Source: Flavobacteriales bacterium
Lineage (GTDB): Bacteria > Bacteroidota > Bacteroidia > Flavobacteriales > Flavobacteriaceae
Length of the DNA: 64,000 bases
Direction of reading: 5' to 3'
NCBI GenBank assembly: GCA_020635875.1
Contig: JACJYY010000005.1
Span: forward strand, 248,001 to 312,000
Below, piece after piece: positions 1 through 8,981 of this stretch. Numbering within the stretch: position 1 is the first letter of the stretch; each line of letters begins with the position of its first letter. The notes beneath the pieces were generated by a model, which made no database searches, was not told the DNA's origin, and saw nothing but the letters and a program-made list of their open reading frames with translations. Both the position numbers and the translations under genes were made by a program.

Positions 1-796
1 AGTCTTTTACAATCCGCTCAAAAGGATGTGATTTATAATATTTCCAAGTGGATATTATTTTACGAGCAAAATATCCCGCTTCATGAAACGAATCATTGAC
101 AAAGGTCGCATCTATATCCCATAATATCTCCGCCTTTTGCTCTAAAGCCAATCGCTGAAAAAGTTTTTCTTCGGCTGCATTTAAAGCATTAAAACCAGCA
201 AAAAGTATGGGAGATGTTAAATTGGCTACATAAGAATCTAAACACTGAATAGACTCTCTGTAGATCATTCCTTGATATCCCTTATTTTGATTTTTTAATT
301 TTGAATAAAGCAGCGCATAATAATTGGATAAACGGTCGTAAAAAGCTAAATAATTGGTAATTAATGGCGTATGATTTTGCACATCTAACGACCAATGTTT
401 GATATCTTCTATATCTTTTAGATAACCCAAAACATGATTGGGATCCAGTAGGTAACGATCAATTTCGTTAAAGTCTTGTAACAAGGTTACTGCCCAACTC
501 GAAAATTTTTCAAAATCCTGCAGGGCGTCCTTAGGCGTACACGATTGATACACCTCATAAAACTCAAACAACAACTCGATATTGTCCACCGATTGCATGC
601 CTGTAATGGTATGCAACAACTCCTCGATACTACAAATGGTCGGACTAAAGACAGGTGTATTTACCTGCTTTTTGAGTGATGACTCTAAAAAGACTTTGGC
701 TCTTTTATTAGGCAAAACCACAATCAATTCATCTAACCTCTCTTTATAGTTAGACAAGATTTGTTGAGCCAGATAATTAATAAAAGAATTGTCCAT
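1..796 (-). CDS. PD-(D/E)XK nuclease family protein (AddB-like), C-terminus outside window
   Basis: An open frame runs leftwards from an ATG at 796 to the window edge, giving about 265 residues with no stop. The start (MDNSFINYLAQQIL) followed by LIVVLPNKRAKVFLESSL resembles the N-terminus of the roughly 900-residue Bacteroidota proteins annotated as PD-(D/E)XK nuclease or AddB-like. These carry a degenerate helicase-like N-terminus and a C-terminal nuclease thought to act in double-strand break processing. The stretch around residues 200-206 (LFAGFNALNAAE) also fits that family. The nuclease domain itself lies outside the window, so activity cannot be judged. A terminator at 810-838 separates it from the OmpA gene upstream on the same strand, so it probably has its own promoter. 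Confidence 0.7.
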   Translation of the reverse strand, partial: MDNSFINYLAQQILSNYKERLDELIVVLPNKRAKVFLESSLKKQVNTPVFSPTICSIEELLHTITGMQSVDNIELLFEFYEVYQSCTPKDALQDFEKFSSWAVTLLQDFNEIDRYLLDPNHVLGYLKDIEDIKHWSLDVQNHTPLITNYLAFYDRLSNYYALLYSKLKNQNKGYQGMIYRESIQCLDSYVANLTSPILFAGFNALNAAEEKLFQRLALEQKAEILWDIDATFVNDSFHEAGYFARKIISTWKYYKSHPFERIVKD

Positions 797-809
797 ACAC
801 AAACATAAA

Positions 810-838
810 AAAAGTGCCTCGTAAAACGAGGCACTTTT
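810..838 (-). terminator. Rho-independent terminator after OmpA-like gene 1
   Basis: A 12-bp perfect stem (810-821 with 827-838) closes a 5-base loop. The arms end in A and T runs, so it can work in both directions. It lies 24 bases past the stop of the OmpA gene at 863-2245. Confidence 0.85.
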
Positions 839-862
839 AAAAATATATGAATCCCAATAGTT

Positions 863-2245
863 TTATTTCATGTGGATGATTTCCACTCTTCTGTTTTTGG
901 CTCTACCTGCTTTGGTTTTATTTGAAGCGATTGGGCTATATTCTCCAAAACCTTTAGACGTTAAATTATTAGCATCTACACCCGCTTTAATCAGATATTC
1001 TTTGATAGAAGCCGCTCTCTTTTCAGATAATTCTTGATTTTTAACATCATCTCCTACACTATCAGTGTGCCCTTCAATTTGAAATTTATCGTTCCCGTAT
1101 TCAATCATTAATTGAGCCATTTCATTCAATACGCCCGAAGCTTGATCTGATAAGGTTGTTTTTCCTGTATCAAACAACACTGCCTTTGTTAAGAAACTAT
1201 TCAGTTTTTTCACCACTTCTTCATTCACTACTGGACATCCTGCGTTGTTGATATCCCCCTTCACTTTTGGACACTTATCATCTTTATCTATAGTTCCGTC
1301 TCCGTCTGTATCTGGCCACGGACATCCCTTATTCTCAATAGCTCCAGCCACATCAACACAGGCATCATCTTTATCGGCTACACCGTCTTTATCTGCATCT
1401 GGACATCCTTTCATTTCTTCTGAACCTGCCTGCTCTGGACACTGATCATCTTTGTCTGCAATTCCGTCATTATCCGTATCGGGGCAACCTTTTAAAGCTT
1501 CTAATCCTGCTACTTCTGGACAACTGTCATCCTTATCTGCTATTCCGTCTCCATCTGTATCAGGGCAACCATTAAACTGTTTTAAACCTGATACAGTAGG
1601 ACACTCATCTTTATCATCTGCCACTCTGTCTTTATCTTGATCTTTTGCACCAAACCCAAATGTCACACCTATTAAGTGTTGTGTTTGATTTTTGATCGTC
1701 CCAGTTTGTTGTCTAAATCCTGTCTGAAATGTAATTGCTAAATGATCCAACACCCAAACATTCAACCCAACACCGTAGTTTCCGCTAAACGTACTTTTGT
1801 ATCCTGACAAACCAGTACCTCCGATACCAGCATACAAATACGGATCAAATAATTGTGAATCCAAGGCGTTTTGAAAACTATATCTTGCGTTTAAATCAAC
1901 CGCAAAAAAAGATAAATCTCCTGGATTATACACATAATATTTATCGGTAGTATTATTGTGATGAACAAACTTTCTGATTGTATTCCAAGAGCCTGTCACT
2001 CCAACTGAAAAACCTCCCTTTAACTGACGCCCCACAGTTACATAAGATATAGGAGGCATAAAATTCCAATGTCCACCTACATCAAAATAGCTTGAAAATG
2101 AATCCTCTAAACTATTTCCTGGTCTCATGCTAACACCGTTAGCACCCATAGACAAAATCCATTTGTTGTTTTCGTTTTGTGCTTGAACTGTTGACAAACT
2201 GAATATCGCCACAGCAACAAGAATAATCTTCTTTAAATTTTTCAT
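863..2245 (-). CDS. OmpA family outer-membrane protein with type-3 thrombospondin repeats (copy 1)
   Basis: This 460-residue protein has a signal peptide ending near residue 22 (VQA/QN). A putative outer-membrane beta-barrel spans about 23-200. Five DxDxDGxxDxxDxC calcium-binding TSP3-type repeats, each with paired cysteines, span about 201-338. A C-terminal OmpA peptidoglycan-binding domain covers about 352-460, with IEGHTDSVG and the GRAKNRRVEI ending. The family anchors the outer membrane to peptidoglycan; the TSP3 part is a rigid Ca-binding spacer. It is a tandem paralogue of 2400-3818 with the same domain order and similar sequence throughout. A terminator lies on each side, so the two copies are probably transcribed separately. 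Confidence 0.93.
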   Translation of the reverse strand: MKNLKKIILVAVAIFSLSTVQAQNENNKWILSMGANGVSMRPGNSLEDSFSSYFDVGGHWNFMPPISYVTVGRQLKGGFSVGVTGSWNTIRKFVHHNNTTDKYYVYNPGDLSFFAVDLNARYSFQNALDSQLFDPYLYAGIGGTGLSGYKSTFSGNYGVGLNVWVLDHLAITFQTGFRQQTGTIKNQTQHLIGVTFGFGAKDQDKDRVADDKDECPTVSGLKQFNGCPDTDGDGIADKDDSCPEVAGLEALKGCPDTDNDGIADKDDQCPEQAGSEEMKGCPDADKDGVADKDDACVDVAGAIENKGCPWPDTDGDGTIDKDDKCPKVKGDINNAGCPVVNEEVVKKLNSFLTKAVLFDTGKTTLSDQASGVLNEMAQLMIEYGNDKFQIEGHTDSVGDDVKNQELSEKRAASIKEYLIKAGVDANNLTSKGFGEYSPIASNKTKAGRAKNRRVEIIHMK

Positions 2246-2340
2246 TTGTATTTGTATTTTTTTGAGAGTACGAAATTATGATTTTTTAAGAAATTATGCA
2301 GACATACGACTACTAATTAAATGTTAATCTTAGCAGTTAT

Positions 2341-2372
2341 AAAAAATACGCCCCTGAAATTCAGAGGCGCTT
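2341..2372 (-). terminator. Rho-independent terminator after OmpA-like gene 2
   Basis: Inverted repeat of about 10 bp (CGCCCCTGAA paired with TTCAGAGGCG, one G-T pair) followed on the minus strand by a T-rich stretch. It lies just past the stop at 2400. Confidence 0.75.
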
Positions 2373-2399
2373 TCTATTGATTATATCATTACAAGACGA

Positions 2400-3818
2400 T
2401 TACTCTGCCTTGTTGATGTTCTCACCTGTGTTGTTGATAATCTCAACACGTCTGTTTTTTGCTCTGCCTTCTTTAGTTTTGTTAGAAGCAATTGGTTTAT
2501 CTTCTCCATATCCTATTGAAGATAAGTTATCTGGATTTACTCCGTGCTCTAACAAATATTGTTTGATAGATGCTGCTCTTCCTTCAGATAATTTCTGGTT
2601 TGTGTCATTTCTACCAACACTATCAGTATGCCCTTCGATACGGAACTTGTCATTACCGTACTCAATCATCATGGCTGCAATGTTATCCAATATTCCTGAT
2701 GCTTCTGCAGATAATGTTGTTTTACCAGTTTCAAACAATACTGCTTGAGATAAGAAGGTATTTAATTTTTGAATTACCTCTTTAGTTACGATTGGACATC
2801 CTTTGTTTTCAATTGGTCCTTTTACTTTTGGACACTTATCATCTTTATCTAAAGTTCCGTCACCATCCGTATCTGGCCATGGACATCCTTTGTTTTCAAT
2901 TGGTCCTGCCACATCAGCACATTTATCATCTAAGTCGCGTAATCCATCTCCATCTGTATCTGGACATCCTTTGAATTCAGCAGTACCTGCTGCTTTAGGA
3001 CATTCATCATCTTTATCAGCAATTCCGTCACCGTCAGCATCTGGACATCCTTTTAATTCAACTAGACCTGCCAATTCTGGACACTCATCTTCTTTGTCTT
3101 GAACACCATCTCCGTCTGTATCTGGACATCCGTTGAATTGTTTTAAGCCTGGTACAGTAGGACATTCATCATCCTTATCTGCGATTCCGTCTTTGTCTTC
3201 GTCTTTTTTACCAATAGCAAATGTCAAACCAATCAAATGTTGGGTATGCGATCTTACGCTTCCTGTAAATTGTTGTCTGAAACCAGTTTGGTACGTAAAT
3301 GCAGCTCCTTCTACAAACCACACGTTAAATCCTAAACCGTAGTTTGCACCAACCGAACCACTTCCACTTAAGTAAGTTCCTCCAGCTCCTGCATACAAAT
3401 AAGGATCTAAAATTTTAGAATCTAACAATTCTTGAAAGCTGTACTTAGCATTCAAATCAACCGCATAAAAAGACAAGTTGCCTGGGTTATAAGTAAAGTG
3501 TTTTCCTGTAGCAGAATTATAACCTGACATCTTGTTAATTCTGTTTACAGAACCTGTTAAGGCTGCTGAAAACCCTCCTGAAATGTGTCTTCCAACCTGT
3601 ACATAAGTAACAGATGGAAAAATATTCCAATGCCCAGTTACATCAAAATAGTTTGAAAACGAATCAGCAAAATCCCCTGAAGGTCCAGCTGATGGTCTCA
3701 TGTTAACACCGTTTAAACCAAAACCTAGAGTCCACGGGTTTTCTTCGTTCTGAGCTTGCGCCACGTTAAAACCTACCAAGGCAATCACTAGCACAATAAT
3801 TTTGTTTAAATGTTTCAT
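2400..3818 (-). CDS. OmpA family outer-membrane protein with type-3 thrombospondin repeats (copy 2)
   Basis: 472 residues from the ATG at 3818 (MKHLNKIIVLVIALVG). The frame is open to 3872, but the extra 18 residues precede a clean signal peptide and are probably not translated. Layout matches copy 1: signal peptide cut near VAQA/QN, barrel-like N-terminal half, five TSP3-type Asp-rich repeats, then an OmpA domain with IEGHTDSVG and GRAKNRRVEIINN. It should be an abundant Ca-binding, peptidoglycan-linked outer-membrane protein. A TAcTTTTG promoter element lies about 30 bases upstream. The tandem arrangement with 863-2245 points to a gene duplication. Confidence 0.93.
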   Translation of the reverse strand: MKHLNKIIVLVIALVGFNVAQAQNEENPWTLGFGLNGVNMRPSAGPSGDFADSFSNYFDVTGHWNIFPSVTYVQVGRHISGGFSAALTGSVNRINKMSGYNSATGKHFTYNPGNLSFYAVDLNAKYSFQELLDSKILDPYLYAGAGGTYLSGSGSVGANYGLGFNVWFVEGAAFTYQTGFRQQFTGSVRSHTQHLIGLTFAIGKKDEDKDGIADKDDECPTVPGLKQFNGCPDTDGDGVQDKEDECPELAGLVELKGCPDADGDGIADKDDECPKAAGTAEFKGCPDTDGDGLRDLDDKCADVAGPIENKGCPWPDTDGDGTLDKDDKCPKVKGPIENKGCPIVTKEVIQKLNTFLSQAVLFETGKTTLSAEASGILDNIAAMMIEYGNDKFRIEGHTDSVGRNDTNQKLSEGRAASIKQYLLEHGVNPDNLSSIGYGEDKPIASNKTKEGRAKNRRVEIINNTGENINKAE

Positions 3819-3848
3819 TTTTATTTTATTGTTTAGAACTTTACCGTG

Positions 3849-3856
3849 CAAAAGTA
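3849..3856 (-). promoter_or_regulatory. Candidate -7 element for OmpA-like gene 2
   Basis: The minus strand reads TACTTTTG, matching the Bacteroidota -7 consensus TAnnTTTG, about 30 bases before the ATG at 3818. No clear TTG was found at the usual -33 distance. Confidence 0.5.
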
Positions 3857-3926
3857 GACTATTTTTTCTCAATATGAAAATATATGTTAAAATCTAGCAT
3901 TACTAGATTGTTAAAAATTAATAGCC

Positions 3927-4709
3927 TCACAACACCTTTGGCTTGTACTCCAGTATTTCTAGTGTTTTTTGAACCAAAATCTTTTTCCCAACACTCGTAT
4001 GCCCCTCTTGAAAATTCAATATCAATCCTCTCTTTTTCGCTTCCTTAGAATAGAAATCTCTTTTCGTTTCATCAGAAAGCACCACCCCATGTAAAACTTT
4101 TCCCCATATACCTTTATTTATTATTCGACACAAAAGACCGATTGCATCTTTTTGATGAATTAGGTTGATTGTAGCCTCTGGATTAGCAATACTTTCTCGC
4201 TTGGCCAACATAGTAACTGGATGCCTTTCTTCATTGATTAATCCTCCCATCCTTATAATGGTGGTTGTATCATTATAGTTTTTGATTAATTCTTCGGCGG
4301 CAATTAGTTGATTCGATTTATCATCAAAAGTTATTGGCTTTGAATCTTCATCAAAGGCCTGATTTACGTTAGGGAATACGGCAATTGTTCCTACGTATAA
4401 AATTCTTTCAATTGCATAACGTTTGGCTAAAGCCAAAAGGTGTTCCATTTTTTTTATGAAATCGGCCTTTGGATTGCTTCTCAATTGTGGCGGTATAGCT
4501 ACTACTAGCACATCTAAATCCTCAAAAAAACTAAAGTCTCCTTCAACTCCAGTTTCAGTTACTTTTACAACGAAAATTGAAAGTTTATCCTGTAATGTTA
4601 ATGCTTTCGCCTCCGAGCTCACCGTACCTCTTACATCATAACCCATTTCTTTCAATCTCAAAGCAAAAGGCAGACCTAACCAACCGCAACCCAACACTCC
4701 TATTTTCAT
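3927..4709 (-). CDS. NAD(P)-dependent epimerase/dehydrogenase-like protein
   Basis: 260 residues. It opens with a Rossmann dinucleotide-binding loop (GVLGCGWLG, residues 4-12) and looks like a short, atypical extended SDR or NAD(P)-binding protein of the type often annotated as SDR family oxidoreductase in flavobacteria. ILYVGTIAVFPN resembles the strand that carries the catalytic Ser/Thr, but no clear YxxxK was located. The substrate cannot be inferred. It is divergent from bioB, with about 100 bases between the two starts. Confidence 0.7.
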   Translation of the reverse strand: MKIGVLGCGWLGLPFALRLKEMGYDVRGTVSSEAKALTLQDKLSIFVVKVTETGVEGDFSFFEDLDVLVVAIPPQLRSNPKADFIKKMEHLLALAKRYAIERILYVGTIAVFPNVNQAFDEDSKPITFDDKSNQLIAAEELIKNYNDTTTIIRMGGLINEERHPVTMLAKRESIANPEATINLIHQKDAIGLLCRIINKGIWGKVLHGVVLSDETKRDFYSKEAKKRGLILNFQEGHTSVGKKILVQKTLEILEYKPKVL

Positions 4710-4793
4710 CGTATCTCTTTTTAGAAAATTTGTTTATACAAAATCACAAGCACCAAAGGTAGTTTATTGGTTTTTACTTCAATAAGAATTGCT

Positions 4794-4801
4794 TACTTTT
4801 G
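4794..4801 (+). promoter_or_regulatory. Candidate -7 element for bioB
   Basis: TACTTTTG matches TAnnTTTG and ends 16 bases before the ATG at 4818, predicting a very short leader. It supports the ATG at 4818 over an upstream in-frame start at 4767, which would lie before this element. Confidence 0.55.
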
Positions 4802-4817
4802 GACAAAATTATCCCAC

Positions 4818-5897
4818 ATGAGCGAGATTAGACACAACTGGACAAAAGAAGAAATAATAGCGATTTACAACAAACCCTTTATGGAGCTTTTGTACGAAGC
4901 TGCAACGGTGCACAGATTGCACCACGACCCTAATGTTGTTCAGGTTTCCACTTTGTTGTCTATCAAAACGGGAGGATGTTCCGAAGATTGTGGCTACTGC
5001 CCTCAATCAGCTAGATATGACACTGATATTGAAGGGAATGATTTAATGAAAGTAAGCCATGTTAAAGCTCAGGCATTACGAGCTAAAGCGAGTGGCTCAT
5101 CCAGAGTTTGTATGGGAGCAGCGTGGCGCAATGTAAAAGATGGAGAAGAGTTTGATCAAGTGCTTGAAATGGTCAGAACAATTAACAAATTAGACATGGA
5201 AGTGTGCTGTACCTTAGGTATGGTTACCGAAAATCAGGCCAAAAGATTAGCAGAAGCTGGTCTATACGCATATAATCATAACCTTGACAGCTCCGAAGAA
5301 TATTACAAAGAAGTAATCTCAACCAGAGGCTATCAGGATCGTTTAGACACCATTGAAAATGTCCGTAAATCTAATGTGACGGTATGTAGTGGCGGAATCA
5401 TCGGAATGGGAGAATCTATCGAAGATAGAGCTGGTTTATTGGTAGCTTTATCTTCCTTAAATCCACAACCTGAGTCTACTCCAATTAATGCATTGGTAGC
5501 CGTAGAAGGAACTCCTCTTGAAGATCAGGAAACTGTTGAAATATGGGAAATGATTCGTATGGTTGCCACTACACGAATTGTACTACCAGAAACGCAAGTA
5601 CGTTTGTCTGCAGGTCGTACAAGCATGACTCAAGAAGGACAGGCGATGTGCTTTTTTGCGGGGGCTAATTCAATTTTTGCCGGAGATAAGTTGTTAACTA
5701 CTCCTAATCCTGATGTAAATGAGGACATGAAACTGTTTACCAAATTAGGGGTTCAACCTCAAAAGCCGTTTACTAAGAAAGTTCAACCTCAAACCGTAGA
5801 GGCCAAGGACTCTAAATATAGTGACTTGGGAGAAAAACCGCGCTGGACAAGACCTGATCACAAAATCGAACGCAATATAGAAGCCAGTAAGAAATAG
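4818..5897 (+). CDS. bioB: Biotin synthase
   Basis: 359 residues from the ATG at 4818. It is a radical SAM enzyme that inserts sulfur into dethiobiotin to make biotin. The 4Fe-4S cysteines are C54, C58 and C61 in GGCSEDCGYCPQS. Other BioB hallmarks are YNHNLDSSEEYY, GGIIGMGE, the RLSAGR stretch that contributes to the 2Fe-2S site, and FFAGANSIFAGDKLLTT. Length is slightly above the usual 320-350 because of a charged C-terminal tail. It stands alone, without other bio genes in view. It converges on the lpxH-like gene with only 5 bases between the stops. Confidence 0.97.
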   Translation: MSEIRHNWTKEEIIAIYNKPFMELLYEAATVHRLHHDPNVVQVSTLLSIKTGGCSEDCGYCPQSARYDTDIEGNDLMKVSHVKAQALRAKASGSSRVCMGAAWRNVKDGEEFDQVLEMVRTINKLDMEVCCTLGMVTENQAKRLAEAGLYAYNHNLDSSEEYYKEVISTRGYQDRLDTIENVRKSNVTVCSGGIIGMGESIEDRAGLLVALSSLNPQPESTPINALVAVEGTPLEDQETVEIWEMIRMVATTRIVLPETQVRLSAGRTSMTQEGQAMCFFAGANSIFAGDKLLTTPNPDVNEDMKLFTKLGVQPQKPFTKKVQPQTVEAKDSKYSDLGEKPRWTRPDHKIERNIEASKK

Positions 5898-5902
5898 CCG
5901 TT

Positions 5903-6658
5903 TTATTTGGCTTCAACTATTTTGAAGCTTACTCCATCAAATACTCCATAGGTGTAGTAGTGTATCCAATCTCCTAAGTTGAAATAGGTGGAGTTAGTAC
6001 CTACTTTGATTTCCATTGGCAGGTGTCTATGACCAAAAATGAAATAATCATAGTGCTCCGTCTCTAGCTTTCGTTTAGCATACTGAACCAACCACTCGTT
6101 TTCCTCTCCTAAAAAGGTAACGTCTTCATCTCCAGAAATCAATTTATTTTTGACCGACAAGTATTGTGCTAACCGCACTCCAATATTAGGATGCAACCAA
6201 TTGAATAACCATTTACAAAACGGATTGGTGAAGACCTTTTTCATTCGTTTATAACCTTTATCTCCTGGCCCCAAACCATCACCATGTCCTAGAAAAAACT
6301 TTTTGCCGTTGAATTCAAAAACTTTTGTAGTATGATATACAGGTATATCCAATTCTTTCTGAAAATAATCGCCCATCCACAAATCGTGATTTCCTACAAA
6401 AAAATGAATTGGTATGCCACTGTCTCTAATTTCGGCCAACTTCCCTAAAACACGAACAAACCCTCTAGGAACTACTGTGTCATATTCAAACCAAAAATCA
6501 AACAAATCTCCCAACAAGAAAATCACCTGGGCATCGTGTTTTATCTGATCCAACAACACAATAAATTTCTTTTCACGAATCAAACTAGATTCAGCCGTAG
6601 GTGCTCCAAAATGTTGATCGGAAAGAAAATATATTTTTTTACCCTGATTAACTATCAT
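5903..6658 (-). CDS. lpxH: UDP-2,3-diacylglucosamine diphosphatase (LpxH-like metallophosphoesterase)
   Basis: 251 residues of the calcineurin-like phosphoesterase fold. Metal-binding motifs appear in order: SDQHFG (residues 13-18), GDLFDFW, GNHDLW, GHGDG and GHRHLP. The set and the length fit the LpxH-type hydrolase that cleaves UDP-2,3-diacylglucosamine to lipid X in lipid A synthesis at the inner face of the membrane. The LpxH assignment over another member of the fold rests on this overall similarity. No other lipid A gene is adjacent. Confidence 0.85.
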   Translation of the reverse strand: MIVNQGKKIYFLSDQHFGAPTAESSLIREKKFIVLLDQIKHDAQVIFLLGDLFDFWFEYDTVVPRGFVRVLGKLAEIRDSGIPIHFFVGNHDLWMGDYFQKELDIPVYHTTKVFEFNGKKFFLGHGDGLGPGDKGYKRMKKVFTNPFCKWLFNWLHPNIGVRLAQYLSVKNKLISGDEDVTFLGEENEWLVQYAKRKLETEHYDYFIFGHRHLPMEIKVGTNSTYFNLGDWIHYYTYGVFDGVSFKIVEAK

Positions 6659-6723
6659 CTCTCATAAATAATGGTCAAATATAAGGATGTTTTCACGAGT
6701 AAAAAACGGGAGTCAGCACCCCA

Positions 6724-7143
6724 TTAATACTCCTCAATTAAGAACTTAATCATGTCTGTGGTTGTCACTATACCAATAAGTCTATTTCTTTCCACAACAG
6801 GTAGCGCATGAAAATCTCCTTTTGCCAAAATTTCTGCCGCTTTTTTTATGGTAGTGGAAGGACTCACTGTTACTAGGTTTTTAGTCATTACCTGTTCAAT
6901 AGTGTACATATTATAAACCATTACATCAACTGACTCGTTTTCATCCATTGAGCCATCGACATAACTCACTTTCAACAAATCAGAATAACTTATCATTCCG
7001 ACGATTACCTCTCCTTTTACTACTGGAATATGCCGAATCTTATTTTTTTTAAAAAGGTGTTCCGCTTTAGTCAAATCATCTGTGATGTTCAATTTGACTA
7101 GATTATATGTCATAATCGCTGAGATAGGGGTAAGTAGTTTCAT
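6724..7143 (-). CDS. CBS domain-containing protein
   Basis: 139 residues consisting of two CBS motifs, about 6-60 (IRHIPVVKGEVIVGMISYSDLLK) and 83-138 (FHALPVVERNRLIGIVTTTDMIKFL). Tandem CBS pairs form a Bateman module that binds adenine nucleotides and usually regulates a partner. No catalytic domain is attached, so the partner is unknown. It lies about 100 bases from the desaturase gene start-to-stop, with that gene's terminator between them. Confidence 0.9.
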   Translation of the reverse strand: MKLLTPISAIMTYNLVKLNITDDLTKAEHLFKKNKIRHIPVVKGEVIVGMISYSDLLKVSYVDGSMDENESVDVMVYNMYTIEQVMTKNLVTVSPSTTIKKAAEILAKGDFHALPVVERNRLIGIVTTTDMIKFLIEEY

Positions 7144-7220
7144 GTTAGCAGTTTTATTAAGTTATGAAACAAATCTCCCCCAAAAACCACAATTTAACTA
7201 TGATTTTTATCATGTACAAA

Positions 7221-7243
7221 AAAAGCACCTCTTGGGTGCTTTT
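7221..7243 (-). terminator. Rho-independent terminator after acyl-ACP desaturase gene
   Basis: A 9-bp perfect stem (7221-7229 with 7235-7243) with 5-base loop and T run, 3 bases past the stop at 7246. Confidence 0.85.
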
Positions 7244-7245
7244 CC

Positions 7246-8232
7246 TTATATGGTTGCAGGTTCAACCCACTTAAAGATGTGGGAAACTTCTGGAATCTTA
7301 ATACGATCCGAAACACGTTGCATACGATCTGGTAATTTCATAAGATAATCACGTGCTTTTTCTGCTTCTTCATTAAGTCCTGTAATCTTATCAATCTGCC
7401 ACAAGTCATTCAACTTTCTTAAGATGTCTACATAATCTGCTCCTGTATACACCCCTATACGCTGTGCTGAATCAGAAAACTGTTCAAATGCGGAACCAAT
7501 CTTTTGTCCTGATTCTCTTAAGAAATGTGCCGGCATGGTGATTTTAAGCTTCATCATGTATAAGTAAGCTTTCATCATTTCACTAGGATCTACCTTGAAT
7601 ATTTGAGTCACAAATTCACTGTATGCATGATGATGTCTCATTTCGTCACCTGCAATTAACTTACACATTTTGGACAATTTTTTATTCCCAGCCTTACGTG
7701 CCAATTGCGCTACTCTATTATGAGAAATATAAGTTGCCAACTCCTGGAATGATGTATAAACAAAGTTCTTATAAGGGTCTCTTCCTGTTCCAATATCAAA
7801 TCCATCATTAATTAAATGATGTGTGGTCATTTCAACTTCGCGCATGTTAATTCGACCTGATAAATAAAGGTATTTGTTCAGTACATCTCCATGTCTGTTT
7901 TCTTCTCCCGTCCAATTCTTTACCCATTTCGACCAACCATTTTTAGCTTCTTCATTAACTCCTTCCACCTGAGTTAGCCATGATTCGTAGGTAGGCAAAG
8001 CCTCCTCTGTAATTGTGTCTCCCACTAGAGCCACCCATAAATCATATGGCATATCTTTGGCAAACTCGCGTAATTCTCTAACATCTTCATAAAACGTTTC
8101 GCTACGAGAGTCTGGTAAAAAATCCGAGGGCTGCCAGATTTGCTCAACTGGTATCAAAAATTTATCCATGAAGGAATCCACATCTTTCTCGAGAAGTTGC
8201 ATCACTTCTAAACGGATATTTTCTGCAGACAT
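7246..8232 (-). CDS. Acyl-ACP desaturase (ferritin-like diiron enzyme)
   Basis: 328 residues of the soluble acyl-[acyl-carrier-protein] desaturase family, which puts a double bond into acyl chains still attached to ACP. The two diiron motifs are visible: EENRHG (E110-E111, H114) and DEMRH (D196-H200). The start MSAENIRLEVMQLLEK matches the family N-terminus. The gene lies 4 bases past the stop of the upstream plsC-like gene, suggesting one transcript that makes and then uses unsaturated acyl chains. A terminator follows directly. Confidence 0.93.
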   Translation of the reverse strand: MSAENIRLEVMQLLEKDVDSFMDKFLIPVEQIWQPSDFLPDSRSETFYEDVRELREFAKDMPYDLWVALVGDTITEEALPTYESWLTQVEGVNEEAKNGWSKWVKNWTGEENRHGDVLNKYLYLSGRINMREVEMTTHHLINDGFDIGTGRDPYKNFVYTSFQELATYISHNRVAQLARKAGNKKLSKMCKLIAGDEMRHHHAYSEFVTQIFKVDPSEMMKAYLYMMKLKITMPAHFLRESGQKIGSAFEQFSDSAQRIGVYTGADYVDILRKLNDLWQIDKITGLNEEAEKARDYLMKLPDRMQRVSDRIKIPEVSHIFKWVEPATI

Positions 8233-8236
8233 ATTT

Positions 8237-8965
8237 TTATTTTATAGATTTAGTAATTGTTTGTTCTGTTTGTTCAAATATTTCAACAAACGTATTGTCT
8301 TTTATAGAAATGGGCTGGTGAAAAATGAATTCCATTCTAGTTCCAAGCCCCAAAGGGAACATCCCGTAAGGCATCATTTTATAGGAATTATTTATCGTAA
8401 CAGGTACAATATACGCAGACGGTGCGTATTTACATAATATTTTTAATCCAGTTTCAGAAAATTTTTTGGGTTTACCCGTCCTGCTTCGGGTTCCTTCAGG
8501 AAAAATCAAAACTGATCTTTTGTGTTTCTCAACATATTCACCCATCTTTTTAATCTCAGGAATAGACTGTTTAGGATTGTTACGATCAATAGTTACTGAT
8601 CCCCCGTGCTTCAAATTATAGGACACACTCGGGATTCCTTTTCCTAGTTCCTTTTTGCTGATAAATTTAGGATGGTACTTCCTCATATAAAAGCCAATAG
8701 GAGATATATCAAATAAGCTTTGATGATTGGCTACAAATATGATGGGTGTGCCTTCGGGCAAATCAACCTGACTCGAATACATGTAAGTAGTTCCTAAAAG
8801 ATGTGTGCTTTTTATCAAAATAAAATTCATCAAATCCACCACTCTCTTGTGTCCTTTATAACCAAACACATTTAATCCAATCCATTGTAAAGGATGAAAT
8901 AACAGCAGTACACCTATATACACTACATAATAAATGGCCGATATTGGATAGGATATAAACTTCAT
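8237..8965 (-). CDS. plsC: 1-acyl-sn-glycerol-3-phosphate acyltransferase (PlsC family)
   Basis: 242 residues. The acyltransferase motif I NHQSLFD (HxxxxD), motif III FPEGTRSR and the following proline-containing PVTINNS block are all present, as in lysophosphatidic acid acyltransferases. The N-terminus has a hydrophobic segment (about residues 8-30) that would hold it on the inner membrane. It adds the second acyl chain in phospholipid synthesis. It is probably co-transcribed with the acyl-ACP desaturase (4-base gap) and with the bacilliredoxin gene upstream (16-base gap). Confidence 0.92.
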   Translation of the reverse strand: MKFISYPISAIYYVVYIGVLLLFHPLQWIGLNVFGYKGHKRVVDLMNFILIKSTHLLGTTYMYSSQVDLPEGTPIIFVANHQSLFDISPIGFYMRKYHPKFISKKELGKGIPSVSYNLKHGGSVTIDRNNPKQSIPEIKKMGEYVEKHKRSVLIFPEGTRSRTGKPKKFSETGLKILCKYAPSAYIVPVTINNSYKMMPYGMFPLGLGTRMEFIFHQPISIKDNTFVEIFEQTEQTITKSIK

Positions 8966-8981
8966 CTCCCTTATATTGTCA

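Noticed and set aside
1245..3342. Open frames on the plus strand across the TSP3 repeats of both OmpA genes
   Set aside because: They are low-complexity mirror products of the DxDxDG repeats and lie wholly opposite real genes.
3819..3872. Longer start for OmpA-like gene 2
   Set aside because: The extension lies before a clean signal peptide and overlaps the TACTTTTG promoter element.
4767..4817. Longer start for bioB
   Set aside because: It would lie upstream of the likely -7 element; MSEIRHNW at 4818 is the normal BioB beginning.
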